Positions 53,286 to 64,000 of a stretch of 64,000 nt of DNA are shown here, in pieces. How positions within the stretch are numbered: the stretch's first letter is position 1; each line of letters starts with the position of its first letter. The stretch is from Norana najaformis (lineage: Eukaryota > Annelida > Clitellata > Crassiclitellata > Hormogastridae), in NCBI GenBank assembly GCA_964023275.1, contig OZ029920.1, positions 2,388,572 through 2,452,571 on the forward strand, written 5' to 3'. The notes under the pieces are model-generated. The model made no database searches and had not been told where the DNA came from. It worked only from the letters and a program-made list of their open reading frames with translations. Made by a program: the position numbers and the translations under genes.

Positions 53286-53640
53286 ATGGATTAGATTAAT
53301 GGCTTGATGAATTTCTTGGCTTTCGTATTCGGTCACATGTGAAGAATACGAAGTTCCTTCGCCGAGACAGCAACTGCACAGGGAGCCATGAACCGAGCCT
53401 TGGTAGAAACATTAGAGGAAACTGTGAGATAACCTTCTTTTCTGTAGTTGCTTCGGTTTGAAGTGGAATTTGAACACCCACTTGTTGAATGAATAGAGGG
53501 TTCTTGGCCTTTACCTACGCCGGAATAAGGGCTCTAGGGGATCAATGAAACGAATTCTTCCAGGTGACACATTCCGTCAAGAAAGATACTAATTTCAGAA
53601 GATTTTTGTAGTCACCCCTTGGACGATGGACTTCATAATC
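53285..53640. other. Unassigned sequence
   Basis: No match to other parts of the window. Confidence 0.4.
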
Positions 53641-53784
53641 GTAGTCGTACTCATAAATTCGAGATTTCTACTGCGCCCAACGAAAATTAAGTATTCACAG
53701 CCGCTCAGTCAAAACAAAATTTATAGGCAAGAAGATAGATTCAACAGATTGCAATTGTTTACCATAACAGGTGGACCACCCTTA

Positions 53785-53912
53785 TATGTATGCATATATA
53801 CATATGTGTGTGTATATGTGTGTACATATGCATGCATGTATGTATGCATGTATGTGTGCATTCATGCATGTTTATATGTATTTGTGTTTGTCACAGTGGG
53901 TGTATGTTTGTA

Positions 53913-54005
<93 letters not shown>

Positions 54006-54015
54006 GCCTGCCTCG
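53785..54015. repeat. (ATGT)n then perfect (CTGT)n
   Basis: About 23 uninterrupted CTGT units at 53,914-54,006. Confidence 0.95.
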
Positions 54016-54199
54016 ATGCTTTCTGCATGCGTCTCTTTCCCAGGACAACAGGCGATTCTGTTGACGAGTCTTTATGACCAGAGGCACCACATTGAAACGA
54101 CAACGACGCCTAAGAGACCGTCACGACTTCTGTCACTGACGCCCACTCTTAACTTAAGTAACCCGTCATGTTCTCTTCTTTAATGCGGCTGACTAAGTC

Positions 54200-54838
54200 A
54201 CCTGCTTGTCTGTCTCTCGATCTGTCTGTCTGTCTCTGTCTGTCTGTGTGTATGTGTCTGTGTGTCTGTCTGTCTTTGTCCGTCTCAGTCCTTGCCTGTC
54301 TGTCTACTGTCTGCCTTTGTTTGTCTATCTCTCTCTCGATCTGTCTGTATCTCTGTGTATTTCTCTCTGTGTGTCTGCCTGTGTGTCCGTCCGTCTGTGT
54401 CTTTGTCTGTTTTTCGATCGGTCTGTCTGTGTGACTGTGTTTGTGTGTCTGTCTGAATTTGTCTAACTCTAGATCTGTCTGTCTGCCTTTGACTGTCTGT
54501 CTCTCGATCTGTCTGTATCTGTGTCTTTCTCTGTCTGTGTATCTGTATATCTGCCCGTCCGTCTGTCTGTCTGGCAGTCTGTCTGTACGTCCGTCTACCT
54601 ATCTGTCTGACTACCTTTGTTTATCTCTCGATGTGTCTGTTTCTCTGTCTCTGTGTATTTCTGCCTATCTGTGTGTGTATGTGGTCTGTCTGTCTGTATG
54701 TATGTATGTATGTCCATCCGTCTGTCCGTCTGTCTGTCTCTGTGTTTCTCGGTCTTTGTGTATCTGCCCGTCCGTCTTTTCCTATGTCCTTTTGTCTGTC
54801 TGTTTGTCTCTTTGTATGTCCGTCCGTCCGTCCGTCTT

Positions 54839-54881
<43 letters not shown>

Positions 54882-54895
54882 GCCTCTCTGTCAGA
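54200..54895. repeat. CTGT-rich degenerate microsatellite, about 700 bp
   Basis: CTGTCTGT with CCGT, CTAT and CTCT variants. A ~300-bp pattern GATCTGTCTGTATCTCTGTGTATTTCTC repeats loosely. Confidence 0.9.
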
Positions 54896-55300
54896 CATGA
54901 GTGCATTAAGAAGGCGACTCCTTCGAACGAGAGGCACCTGACGTTCGCTCTCTAAGTCGCAGCGGCGGACGTAACATCGTCAACTGAATGGCTGAAAGCT
55001 CTTTGTCAAGCGCCGTCTATTGAGCGCTAATTGAAGCCGCTCTGTTGCTTAGGAGACGAGCGCACGCTTGCACGTCGAGACAGGCGCCTGGCCAATTGAT
55101 CTGGCGCCCATGAGTTGGATGCAATAGGCGCCTTTAATGGACGAAAAAAGCAAAGTACCCTTAATATCGTCCGCGTGTGTCAATTCGCTTTCACCCAAGT
55201 ACATACAAGACCCCCGTCGTTGTAGATCAGAGTTCATAGACTTACACGGGTGGCTTAGTCTACATAAATGCCATTGTTTGTATACATACACACTCAGAGC
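54895..55300. other. Unassigned GC-richer block
   Basis: Contains GGCGCC sites and GACGAGCGCACGC; no exon I can support. Confidence 0.4.
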
Positions 55301-55510
55301 GAGGCGAGAGAGACGGAGAGAGAGACAGGCAGAGAGACAGAGAAAGAGAGAGACTGACAGAGACGAACAGAGATATACAGACAGAGAGAGAGAGAGAGAA
55401 AGAGATAGAGAGAGAGACGGAGAGAGAGAGGGACAGAGACAGACAGACAGACAGTGAAAAAGAGAGACAGAGAGAGACAGAGAGAAAGAGACACATAGAC
55501 AGATACAGAG
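55300..55510. repeat. (GAGA/CAGA)n
   Basis: Purine microsatellite of about 200 bp. Confidence 0.9.
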
Positions 55511-55779
55511 GCCGAGACAGAGACGGGTCACTGCTAATTGATACGTGGGAGACGAACGGCTAATGGATATCATTGTGGCTATGATTGACATTTGTATCAT
55601 GGTATCGGAGGGGGAGTAGGAGTACGAGGATGGAATAATTACGGGCACCTGGGGGCATAATGGGGGGTTGGCCGTAGCGAAGGTTAACCCTAATACGAAA
55701 GATCGGGCCTACAGAGAAATTAAGGAGGGTTGCGTTTGAGTAGTTTACTGATCTAGTATAGTATATGCTATAGTCCGTT

Positions 55780-56345
55780 CGTGTAATCGTAATTGTAAAC
55801 TCAAGATTTCTACAGCGCCCAACGAAAGCTAATTCATGGGAACCGGCTTATTCACAGGCGCTCAGTCAAAACAAAATCGATAGGCAGGAAGGTTTCGGTT
55901 CCAGGTTCTAAAGGCCAAGAGTCAGGCAAGGCAGACAGTCGGACGGCTACAGTGGATGGTGCTTAGAATTGGAGCCGACAGAAAGATAAGGGGAAGAGGA
56001 ATCGTAATCGTAATCGTAATCTCGAGATTTCTACTGCGCTCAACGAAAGCTAAGTCGCGGGCGCTCAGTCAAAACAAAATCGATAGGCAAAAGGGTTCGG
56101 TTCCAGGTCAAGATCCTGGAGTCTGGCAGACAGACAGTCGGACGGCTACGGTGGATGGTGTTCAGATTTTGAGATGAAAGAGAGACAAGGGGAAGAGGAA
56201 GAATCATGAGAGGATTTGTGGAAGAGGAATGTTTTCGGTTTTGAGTGAAATACCTGCACAGAGATTACAAGAGGTGAAGTGTTGGTGAGTTCGTATGATT
56301 TCTTCCAGTCATTCATTCCATTCTTATCCGAAGCCCTTTCACGGG
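55780..56345 (+). repeat. Two tandem SINE-F copies
   Basis: Copies at about 55,785-56,000 and 56,003-56,340, joined by a short TAATCG run. The second is more complete, ending CAGAGATTACAAGAGGTGAAGTGTTGG. Other single copies: 36,055-36,225, 53,635-53,745 (head), 61,425-61,660 and 62,870-63,070. Confidence 0.65.
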
Positions 56346-56640
56346 CCAACCTCGTCGAAAAAGAGCAGCGTATAGAAGCGTTGATAGAAGGTTCGTACCA
56401 ATCGCCCCTTAAGGGACCCCGAGGTCGAAAAGAAGGTCAAGGTCCGTAATTGCAGGTAGGACCGAAGGGGAGACCACCTACAGTGACTCGCCATCTGGCT
56501 CCAAGCAGCTGCCGAGAGGCCATCTGGTCTCGTCGTAGGCCTTTCACCGCAGGCTGCAAATAGGTCTAACTGCTGCAGACAGATCCAATCATTGTATCAC
56601 TCCGCTCTTATTCTGTGTCGATTTGGATAAAATAGTCGAA
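56345..56640. other. Unassigned sequence
   Basis: GC-moderate; no match found. Confidence 0.4.
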
Positions 56641-56750
56641 TGCTGTCTCTGTCTGTCTGCGTGTGTGCCTTTGTGTCTGTCTTTGTGTGTGTGTGTCCGT
56701 CTGTGTGTCTGTCTGTGTGTCTCTGTCTGTCTGTCTGTCGGCCTGCCTGT
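56640..56750. repeat. (CTGT/TGTG)n
   Basis: CTGTCTGT and TGTGTGTC units over about 110 bp. Confidence 0.9.
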
Positions 56751-57079
56751 TTTTCCAAATACAATAGAACGATTTACGATTGCAAAGAGTTCTCAAGGGC
56801 TCCTAATTTCCGATAAAGTTCTACTTTCAACACAGACGCGCAAGAACGTACGTAAGTACATAGATACATATACAAAGAGTAGTAGTATTTCTTATCTCCT
56901 ACATACATACATTCATACATACATATAGACATACAACATAAGTACGAATATAAGTACGTACATACATATACATATATACATGCATATAGATATATGCATA
57001 TACATATATGCATTCATTCATACATATTTATATAAACATATATACGCATACATACAAACATACATACATATATACATAC

Positions 57080-58520
57080 ATACATAAATAAATACATACA
57101 TACATAAATACATCATACAGGCTTATATACATACATACATACATACACACATACATACATCATATAAGCTTATATACATACATACATGCATACATACATA
57201 CATCATTTAAGCTTATATACATACATACATACATCATATAAGCTTATATACATACATACATACACACATACATACATCATATAAGCTTATATACATACAT
57301 ACATACATCATATAAGCTTATATACATACATACATACATACATACATACATCATTTAAGCTTATATACATACATACATACATCATATAAGCTTATATACA
57401 TACATACATACACACATACATACATCATATAAGCTTATATACATACATACATACATCATATAAGCTTATATACATACATACATACACACATACATACATC
57501 ATATAAGCTTATATACATACATACATACATCATATAAGCTTATATACATACATACATACATACATACATACATACATACATACATCATTTAAGCTTATAT
57601 ACATACATACATACATCATATAAGCTTATATACATACATACATACACACATACATACATCATATAAGCTTATATACATACATACATACATCATATAAGCT
57701 TATATACATACATACATACATACATACATACATCATTTAAGCTTATATACATACATACATACATCATATAAGCTTATATACATACATACATACACACATA
57801 CATACATCATATAAGCTTATATACATACATACATACATCATATAAGCTTATATACATACATACATACACACATACATACATCATATAAGCTTATATACAC
57901 ACATACATACATCATATAAGCTTATATACATACATACATACATCATATAAGCTTATATACATACATACATACATCATATAAGCTTATATACATACATACA
58001 TACACACATACATACATCATATAAGCTTATATACACACATACATACATCATATAAGCTTATATACATACATACATACATCATATAAGCTTATATACATAC
58101 ATACATACATCATATAAGCTTATATACATACATACATACACACATACATACATCATATAAGCTTATATACATACATACATACATCATATAAGCTTATATA
58201 CATACATACATACATCATATAAGCTTATATACATACATACATACACACATACATACATCATATAAGCTTATATACATACATACATACATCATATAAGCTT
58301 ATATACATACATACATACATCATATAAGCTTATATACATACATACATACACACATACATACATCATATAAGCTTATATACACACATACATACATCATATA
58401 AGCTTATATACATACATACATACATCATATAAGCTTATATACATACATACATACATCATATAAGCTTATATACATACATACATACATCATATAAGCTTAT
58501 ATACATACATACATCATTGT
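57080..58520 (+). repeat. Palindrome-centred satellite array (31/43-bp units)
   Basis: Unit = CATCATATAAGCTTATATA followed by CATACATACATA (31 bp), or by CATACATACATACACACATACATA (43 bp). About 37 units. ATATAAGCTTATAT is a perfect palindrome. A few units carry CATTTAAGC instead of CATATAAGC. Long and short units alternate in recurring blocks. Confidence 0.95.
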
Positions 58521-58639
58521 ACATAGATACGTCAGATATGCTTACAAACATCCCTACATATGAGGCGTGTCTGAGGTTTAACTGAAGCAGGTGCTTGTCT
58601 ACAGAGGCGCCAGCTGTCTCAGGCAACACGATTGAACGG

Positions 58640-58900
58640 ACTCTCTCGCTCTGTCTCTCTCTCTCTGTCTCTCTCTGTCTGTCTCCCTCTGTCTCTCTGT
58701 CTTTCTCTCTGTCTTTCTCTCTAAATATATTATATATAAAATATAATATTTATAGTCTCACTCCACATATATATATGCGTATATATGTACATATATACTG
58801 TCCCTATATCTATACCTATAATATATCTCCCAACATATATATATATATACATATATATACATATATACTCTATATATATATATATATTTATATATATACA
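58640..58900. repeat. (CTCTGT)n and (TATA/CATATA)n
   Basis: Pyrimidine tract 58,640-58,725; AT-rich TATATA tract 58,725-58,900. Confidence 0.9.
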
Positions 58901-58924
58901 GAGCGAGACAGACAGAAAAAAGGA

Positions 58925-59330
58925 TGAAGAAAGGAGGAGGAGGAGGAGCAGGAAGGGAGATATAGACTGACAGACACGAAGAGATACGGACACAGACAAG
59001 ACTAGGTATACACGAAGACATACAGCAATTCCACAGAATCACACAGTTGTATAAATCCATTGAAACGAATGAGAAGCATCATTTTCTCGGCCTCGGCTCC
59101 TCTGGGTGAGTCGCCAGTTCTCTCCATCGCCGTCTGATGTTCCCACCAACAGGGTACAGTCGATCCACTCTTTCAATAGCTGACTTTGCTATGGGTCGCC
59201 AGTGGAACATAGATCTTCTTATATATTTCTGTCCTGACGTGAATTTCAACTCAGAAACTCTGGGTTGTGCGGCACGTCGTTTATCGGTAACGCGTTTTGT
59301 CAATGATCATGCGATTGCGGGTGAGAGAGA
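58925..59330. repeat. Same interspersed repeat, longer copy, joined to a SINE-C head
   Basis: Counterpart of 47,079-47,310 extended right. The minus frame from 59,303 reads [18 protein letters not shown]. It ends where GTTTATCGGTAACGCGTTTTGTCAATGATC (SINE-C head) begins at about 59,278. Confidence 0.6.
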
Positions 59331-59459
59331 GAGAGAGAGACAGACAGACACAGACAGACAGACAGACAGATAGAGACAGAGAGCGAGAGAAAGCGAGAGA
59401 AAGTGAGTGAGAGCGAGCGAGAGAGACGGAAAAAGAGAGACAGAGACATAGACACCGAC

Positions 59460-59494
<35 letters not shown>

Positions 59495-59581
59495 GACAGG
59501 GACAGAGAGCGAGAGAAAGCGAAAGTGAGAGTGAGAGAGAGCGAGCGAGAGAGACGGAGAGAAACAGACATAGACACCGAC

Positions 59582-59632
<51 letters not shown>

Positions 59633-59705
59633 GACAGAGAGCGAGAGAAAGCAAGTGAGAGAGAGAGAGAGCAAGAAAGACGGAGAGAGACAGAGACATA
59701 GACAC

Positions 59706-59783
<78 letters not shown>

Positions 59784-59785
59784 AT
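59320..59785. repeat. GAGA tract with ~125-bp higher-order units
   Basis: GACATAGACACCGACAGAGAG recurs at about 59,445, 59,570 and 59,697. Each unit runs CAGACAGA, then GAGCGAGAGAAAGC, then GAGAGAGACGGA, then the marker. It ends in a pure (GA)n of about 70 bp. Confidence 0.9.
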
Positions 59786-60780
59786 AATGACAATTTATGT
59801 AGCACCGTAGCATAGCCGAGACCGAAAAAACGGCGCTCTACATGAGCTAAAAAATCAACTACAATCACGTGATATCTTAAAAAGGTGCCGCGGCTAAGAA
59901 ATATTTAGTCGCTAACACTTAGTACGCATGTCTCTCTCAGGCCATCTTAAGGGACTGTGAAGACTTAACACGAACACTTAATTTAACACAAATTGTTTCT
60001 TTTATCAATCAACAATGCTGGTTGTTAAGTTAGAAGACGCCGAAGCAAAATGGCCGATCGAAGTGAGCGATAATAGATGTCCTACCCCGAATTGTTTTTA
60101 TGATCCCCGGTTAAGCAAAAACCAAAGACTCTGGTGGCGCCTCTAGCGATCGACAGAGACAAAATAAGTCACAGCAGGTGCATTTCGAAAGTCATCAATC
60201 AACCTGGTTGCACAAGTAACTGATTAGCCTCCTAATTGCAGCCACTTAGCGGTTGGCGTCATCATACATCATACACGGCTCATCCGTAGACAGCGCAGAC
60301 GTGAGCTATTTATAAACACGTAATAAAGAAGCTGCAACGACCCAGGCTACTGGTAGAAGATTTTTTGTATCTACCGTTTCCACGAGATGCCTCTACTTAA
60401 AACGGAAGAGTCTTCTAACCGTTTGATCGGGATCTTACTCTTCCATAATGATATAAAACTTTACAGGATTTAAGTCAGAGCAGGATTTCGGTACAGGAAA
60501 TGGCTCAAATTGGTTTAAAATTTATATAAACAATATCTATGATTGGCCATCGCAGCTCCAATAAGAAAATTGTGAAACTTGCGAAATGTATCGCTAAATC
60601 AGGCGGTAAACGACGAAGTTAAAATGAAGGATGTCGGCAATTGTTGCCTACTTGGCCAGATTTATGAGTTCGAACTAGATTTCTTCTTTGCTGGAATTCG
60701 TCTTCAGCCTTCTGATTTATTGGAATGACACTTTTAAATCACTTATGATTCAGAAGAGGCCATGTAAACGTTACCTTGAA
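59785..60780. other. Unassigned, low-repeat sequence
   Basis: Starts with AATAATGACAATTTATGTAGCACCGTAGCATAGCCG, a short SINE-like end with GGCGCTCTACATGAGC. Nothing coding recognised. Confidence 0.4.
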
Positions 60781-61080
60781 TCTCTACCTAGCGCGTGCTG
60801 CCGCGTGCTAGCGCACGTCAATCAAGCCCCGTGGGCGGGGCCTACGCGGCTTTTGTGATTAATATTAATAATGTTTATAGCAGGCTGTGTCCCGACGGTC
60901 TGTCTCCGAGGCTTCTTTGGCCAAGGGTCTGCTGTCGCCCGCGTTAATCGTTAGCCCGGCGTCGTCTGGCCTGCCTGCACTATGGCCCGTCGCTATTCGG
61001 GTCGGGTCAGAGGTCGATGCGAAAACCCACGGCTGCGCAAAACGGCCTGGAAACTAGTTTTATAAGGAAAAATTATCCGC
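60780..61080. promoter_or_regulatory. GC-rich, CpG-rich block with GC box
   Basis: GTGGGCGGGGCCTACGCGG near 60,832 contains a perfect GGGCGGGGC box. CpG is frequent compared with the AT-rich neighbourhood. It could be a CpG-rich promoter, but no gene start is visible next to it. Confidence 0.35.
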
Positions 61081-61424
61081 GCTAATTGACTGCGATCCTG
61101 TTTTGATTCAAATCGTCCAATAGGAAATTTTATTTTCTGTTCTAGCCCAGCAACGACATTCCTTGCATGCAGCATAACACTGCATCGTCGCAGTTCGGTA
61201 AACAACATTCTGACCTATTTTAATTATATTCTGTGTTTTTGATTTTTACTGTTTGTGTCATAGTGTCATAATTTCATTGAGCACAAAGTTCACTTCAAAA
61301 TCTGTCTAGTATTTCTCAGACTAATATATTTAAATCTACATTCCATGCTCAACCATAGCTTAAGTAGATACTGCACTCAATCAGTGGACCCTGTGACTCT
61401 TGCTGTGTCCTATACCCGAACAGT

Positions 61425-61660
61425 AATCGTAATCTCGAGATTTCTACAGCGCTCAACAAAAGCTAAGTCGCGGGAACCAGCTTATTCACAGGCGCTCAGT
61501 CAAAACAAAATCGATAGGCAAAAGGGTTCGTTTCCAGGTCAAGATCCAGGAGTCAGGCACTCAGACAGTCGGACGGCTACGGTGGATGATGTTTGAAATT
61601 GAAGCGAGAAGAGAGATAAGGGGAAGAGGAAGAATCAGGATAAGATTTTTGGAAAAGAAG
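61425..61660 (+). repeat. SINE-F copy
   Basis: GTAATCGTAATCTCGAGATTTCTACAGCGC through GGGGAAGAGGAAGAATCAGG; near full length. Confidence 0.65.
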
Positions 61661-61664
61661 TGTT

Positions 61665-61945
61665 GGGCTCTGGGGCCTTCTGGGTAGCTGGTTCATAGCT
61701 TTGGAATTCACTGCCCGTTTCAGTTCGTTCTGCCAGTTCTTTGATGTCATTCAGGTCTAAACGTAAGATGCATCTTTCAACTTGCTTACCCACCGTAGCC
61801 TGGCTTCTGGTTTCTCTGACCAATTAGAATTCCACCTGGATTTTCTATTGGATCATGATTTTGTATTGCAATTTTCACTTGAAGTGACCATCGACTGATG
61901 CCTTCTTGGGCATTATGATAACGCCACTATAGAAATCTTTAGATT
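61665..61945 (-). repeat. Interspersed repeat G, second long copy
   Basis: Partner of 52,985-53,285; reads LDLNDIKELAERTET and YEPATQKAPEP on the minus strand. It directly follows a SINE-F copy at 61,425-61,660. Confidence 0.6.
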
Positions 61946-61979
61946 AGATAAGATTTTATATCTTATATGTTAGTCACGA

Positions 61980-62030
61980 TATAAATGATTAGATTAGATT
62001 ACATTAGATTAGATTAGATTAGATACCTTG
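61980..62030. repeat. (GATTA)n
   Basis: About nine ATTAG/ATTAC pentamers. Confidence 0.85.
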
Positions 62031-62630
62031 ACGGTCATGTTTGTTCATTTCTGATAAAAATGGTTGGGTTGTTGGACGAAGATGGTGTGCCGTACGTTTG
62101 AGTTCTCAAACTGGACTCCCCGAGTTGAAATCTGAGAACCGCTGACGTAGTCTAATCAATTCATTGGAGTCGATCCAGTTTACTTTTATATCGTTCCTTT
62201 ATTTCTTCTGTCTTTCTTCCTTTTCCTTTCCTTTTGTTTCTTTTCTTCCTTCATTCTTTTGTCTAACGACAGCAAGTATTTAACCGTAACTGGTTTTCCT
62301 TTTCCTAATTTTAAAAATTTTGTTTTCGGTTTCGTTCTTTCTTTCTGTCTTTCCTTTCGACCGTCTATCTGTCTCTTTCTGTAGGCGTGTCTGCCCGTTT
62401 ACCTGTCCGTCCAAGACACCGCGGTCGTCTTCCTAAATTCTGGCACACTCATCTCATCCCGTTGTCTCTGAATCATCGTCTCCATCCAGCCTCTGCAACC
62501 AGAGCATCATATATACATCAGTGGTATAGATGGCTTAATTTGCCCCTCGGAATTACATCTGTTTTCCTTCAAATTCACCCCGCGGCTTTCACCTCCCCCC
62601 GAGCGATGGTTTTCTTACCCTGTCTTGTTC
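62030..62630. other. Unassigned sequence with CTTT-rich part
   Basis: 62,190-62,380 is CTTT/TTCC-rich. 62,385-62,620 has an open plus frame (from about 62,387) without a recognisable domain. Confidence 0.3.
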
Positions 62631-62875
62631 TCTGTATGTGCCTCTGTATGCGTGTCTTTCTCTCGCTGTCTGTCTGTATCTCTGGCTTGTATGATGCTGT
62701 CACTCTACCTCTGTTTATGTCATTGTCTCTTTGTCTATATCTGTCTCTGTCTGTCTTTTTCTGTATCTCTTCCTATGTCTGTCTCTATCTTTGTCTCTCT
62801 TTTCTCTCTATCTCTGTCTCTTTCTCTGTTTGTCTTTTTCACTGTCTTTATCCCTGTCTCTGTTTTTATCTAATT
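62630..62875. repeat. (CTGT/CTCT)n degenerate tract
   Basis: Pyrimidine microsatellite; resulting frames discarded. Confidence 0.85.
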
Positions 62876-63070
62876 CGTAATTCCAAGATTTCTACAGCGC
62901 CCAGCGAAAGCCGCACCGCGGGGACCAGCTTATTCACAGGCGCTCAGTCAAAACAAAATCGATAGGCAAAAGGGTTCGGTTCCGGGTCGAGATCGAAGAG
63001 TCAGGCAGAGAGACAGCGTGGTAGCTACGGTGGGTGATGTTTGGAGTTGGAGAGAACAGACAGATAAGAG
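62870..63070 (+). repeat. SINE-F copy
   Basis: CAAGATTTCTACAGCGCCCAGCGAAAGC through GTGGGTGATGTTTGGAGTTGG. Confidence 0.6.
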
Positions 63071-63074
63071 GTTT

Positions 63075-63410
63075 GTTTCTTTGTCTGTTTCTGTCTGTTT
63101 ATCTATCTCTGTCTCTGTCTCTGTCTCTCTCTTATCTCCACCTGTTTCTTTTCTGTCTCTGTTGTTTGCACACGAATAAGAAATGAAAGATAATTAGATT
63201 ATTATAAATAATACAAATAAAATGTTAATAATAAAAGACTATTATATAAAAGAACTATGTAAAATAATTCCAGAATAAGTCAATAAAAAAATAAAACTTT
63301 ATATATAATTAAGTAAATAAACAGATAAAATAATAAGTAAACAAATCGACGGATGGATAAGTAGGCCTAAGTAGATAAATAGATAGTCCGTGAATTAAAG
63401 ATGTTTGGAA
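63075..63410. other. CTGT tract and AT-rich sequence
   Basis: (CTGTCT)n to 63,165, then AATAAA-rich, strongly AT-rich sequence; nothing coding. Confidence 0.5.
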
Positions 63411-63521
63411 TGAGAGAGTAGATATATTCGTTGCGGCAAATTGTTTGCTTCTGGCAACCATCATTTCTCCCTTTCTCCCTCCCAACCCCACCACCTGTTA
63501 TTTCCAGCGGATGCTGCAGCT

Positions 63522-63535
63522 GTTGCTATGGCAAC
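63522..63535. promoter_or_regulatory. X-box-like palindrome GTTGCTATGGCAAC
   Basis: Matches the RFX-factor X-box (GTNRCC then RGYAAC style) on both half-sites. It lies 13 bp after a strong acceptor-like TTATTTCCAG, so it may also be part of an exon. Confidence 0.4.
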
Positions 63536-63540
63536 TGCAC

Positions 63541-64000
63541 TCTCTAGACCTCGAGCGTATTAAAGTACACCTCACCGAATCATTAACCGATTAGATAAGG
63601 GCTTTTATTCGAAGCAATACGGTAACAATTACATCATTCCGACATTAAGCATAACCGCGCCAAACCGTCGGCGTATTTATCAAATTCAGGAAATGACATA
63701 CGGACATTCATCCCTACCGTAATCTCATAACAGGGCTACACTTCTTAACCGACATCAATCCATCCTCAAACCCCGAAGCGGCGATACGAGCCCCATAAAT
63801 CATAACGACGCCGGCGACTTTTACAAGTATTACGGTAAAATACCGTAGATTAGATACGAGCGCGGAGGGACGAAGTTCGCTGGAGGCGCCAGCCGCAGGG
63901 GGCGGAGTTAGGAGAATTGAAGAACCAACGCAGAGATAGACGGCAATAAAACTAAACGATGTCTACATTTGACGAGATGGCAATTAAATGCTGTCTCAGC
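63541..64000. other. Unassigned low-repeat sequence at right edge
   Basis: CpG becomes common near 63,750-63,920, with GGCGCCAGCCGCAGGGGGCGGAG at 63,884. Any gene would continue outside the window. Confidence 0.4.

Noticed and set aside
57080-58520. CRISPR-like array
   Set aside because: Regular palindromic units, but the spacers are all CATA repeats, with no unique spacers and no cas genes; animal genome.

Overview
The window is nuclear DNA from an animal, most likely a marine invertebrate. Protein-coding genes are cut into short exons by long introns with GT-AG ends. tRNA-derived SINE-like repeats and fragments of non-LTR retrotransposons are everywhere, and a large share of the bases is microsatellite or minisatellite (ATGT, CTGT, CTTC, GAGA, CTAGT, GAT, ATT). 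There are no bacterial-style operons. I cannot name the species from the sequence alone.

Layout. 1-9.1 kb is an AT-rich mosaic of one interspersed repeat family (about 110 bp core, at least ten copies in both orientations) and a complex array of 650-1,100 bp units; I see no gene. 9.1-18 kb holds simple repeats, one broken non-LTR reverse-transcriptase tail (minus strand, about 12 kb), a 36-bp minisatellite (14.8-15.2 kb), a clean SINE insertion with 14-bp target duplications (15.3-15.7 kb) and a five-copy 95-102 bp tandem repeat (16.3-16.8 kb). 18,122-20,731 is a complete-looking DNA transposon with long degenerate inverted ends, a 6-bp target duplication and one long, open transposase-like reading frame.

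The core is a tandem duplication of about 14-16 kb: copy 1 about 21.4-35.8 kb, copy 2 about 35.9-51.7 kb. Each copy carries a full 15-exon gene of the bubblegum-type long-chain acyl-CoA synthetase family (ACSBG-like). Assembling the exons by hand gave the same 15 exon lengths in both copies, no internal stop and 701 codons each. Both proteins keep the family's overall order of blocks, yet several motifs that normally bind ATP or form the adenylate are changed in both (SGTTGxPKG, PLSH, GAAP, TGD, GGE). They may be pseudoenzymes or have a new activity. The copies differ mainly in intron microsatellites, and in one sharp patch of amino-acid changes in exon 8.

51-64 kb is again repeat-rich: broken non-LTR tails, several SINE-like copies, very long CTGT and GAGA tracts, and a 1.4-kb satellite built on the palindrome ATATAAGCTTATAT. 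Near 60.8-61.1 kb and 63.5-63.9 kb the sequence becomes more GC-rich and less repetitive; these may be regulatory DNA or ends of a neighbouring gene, but I could not establish one.
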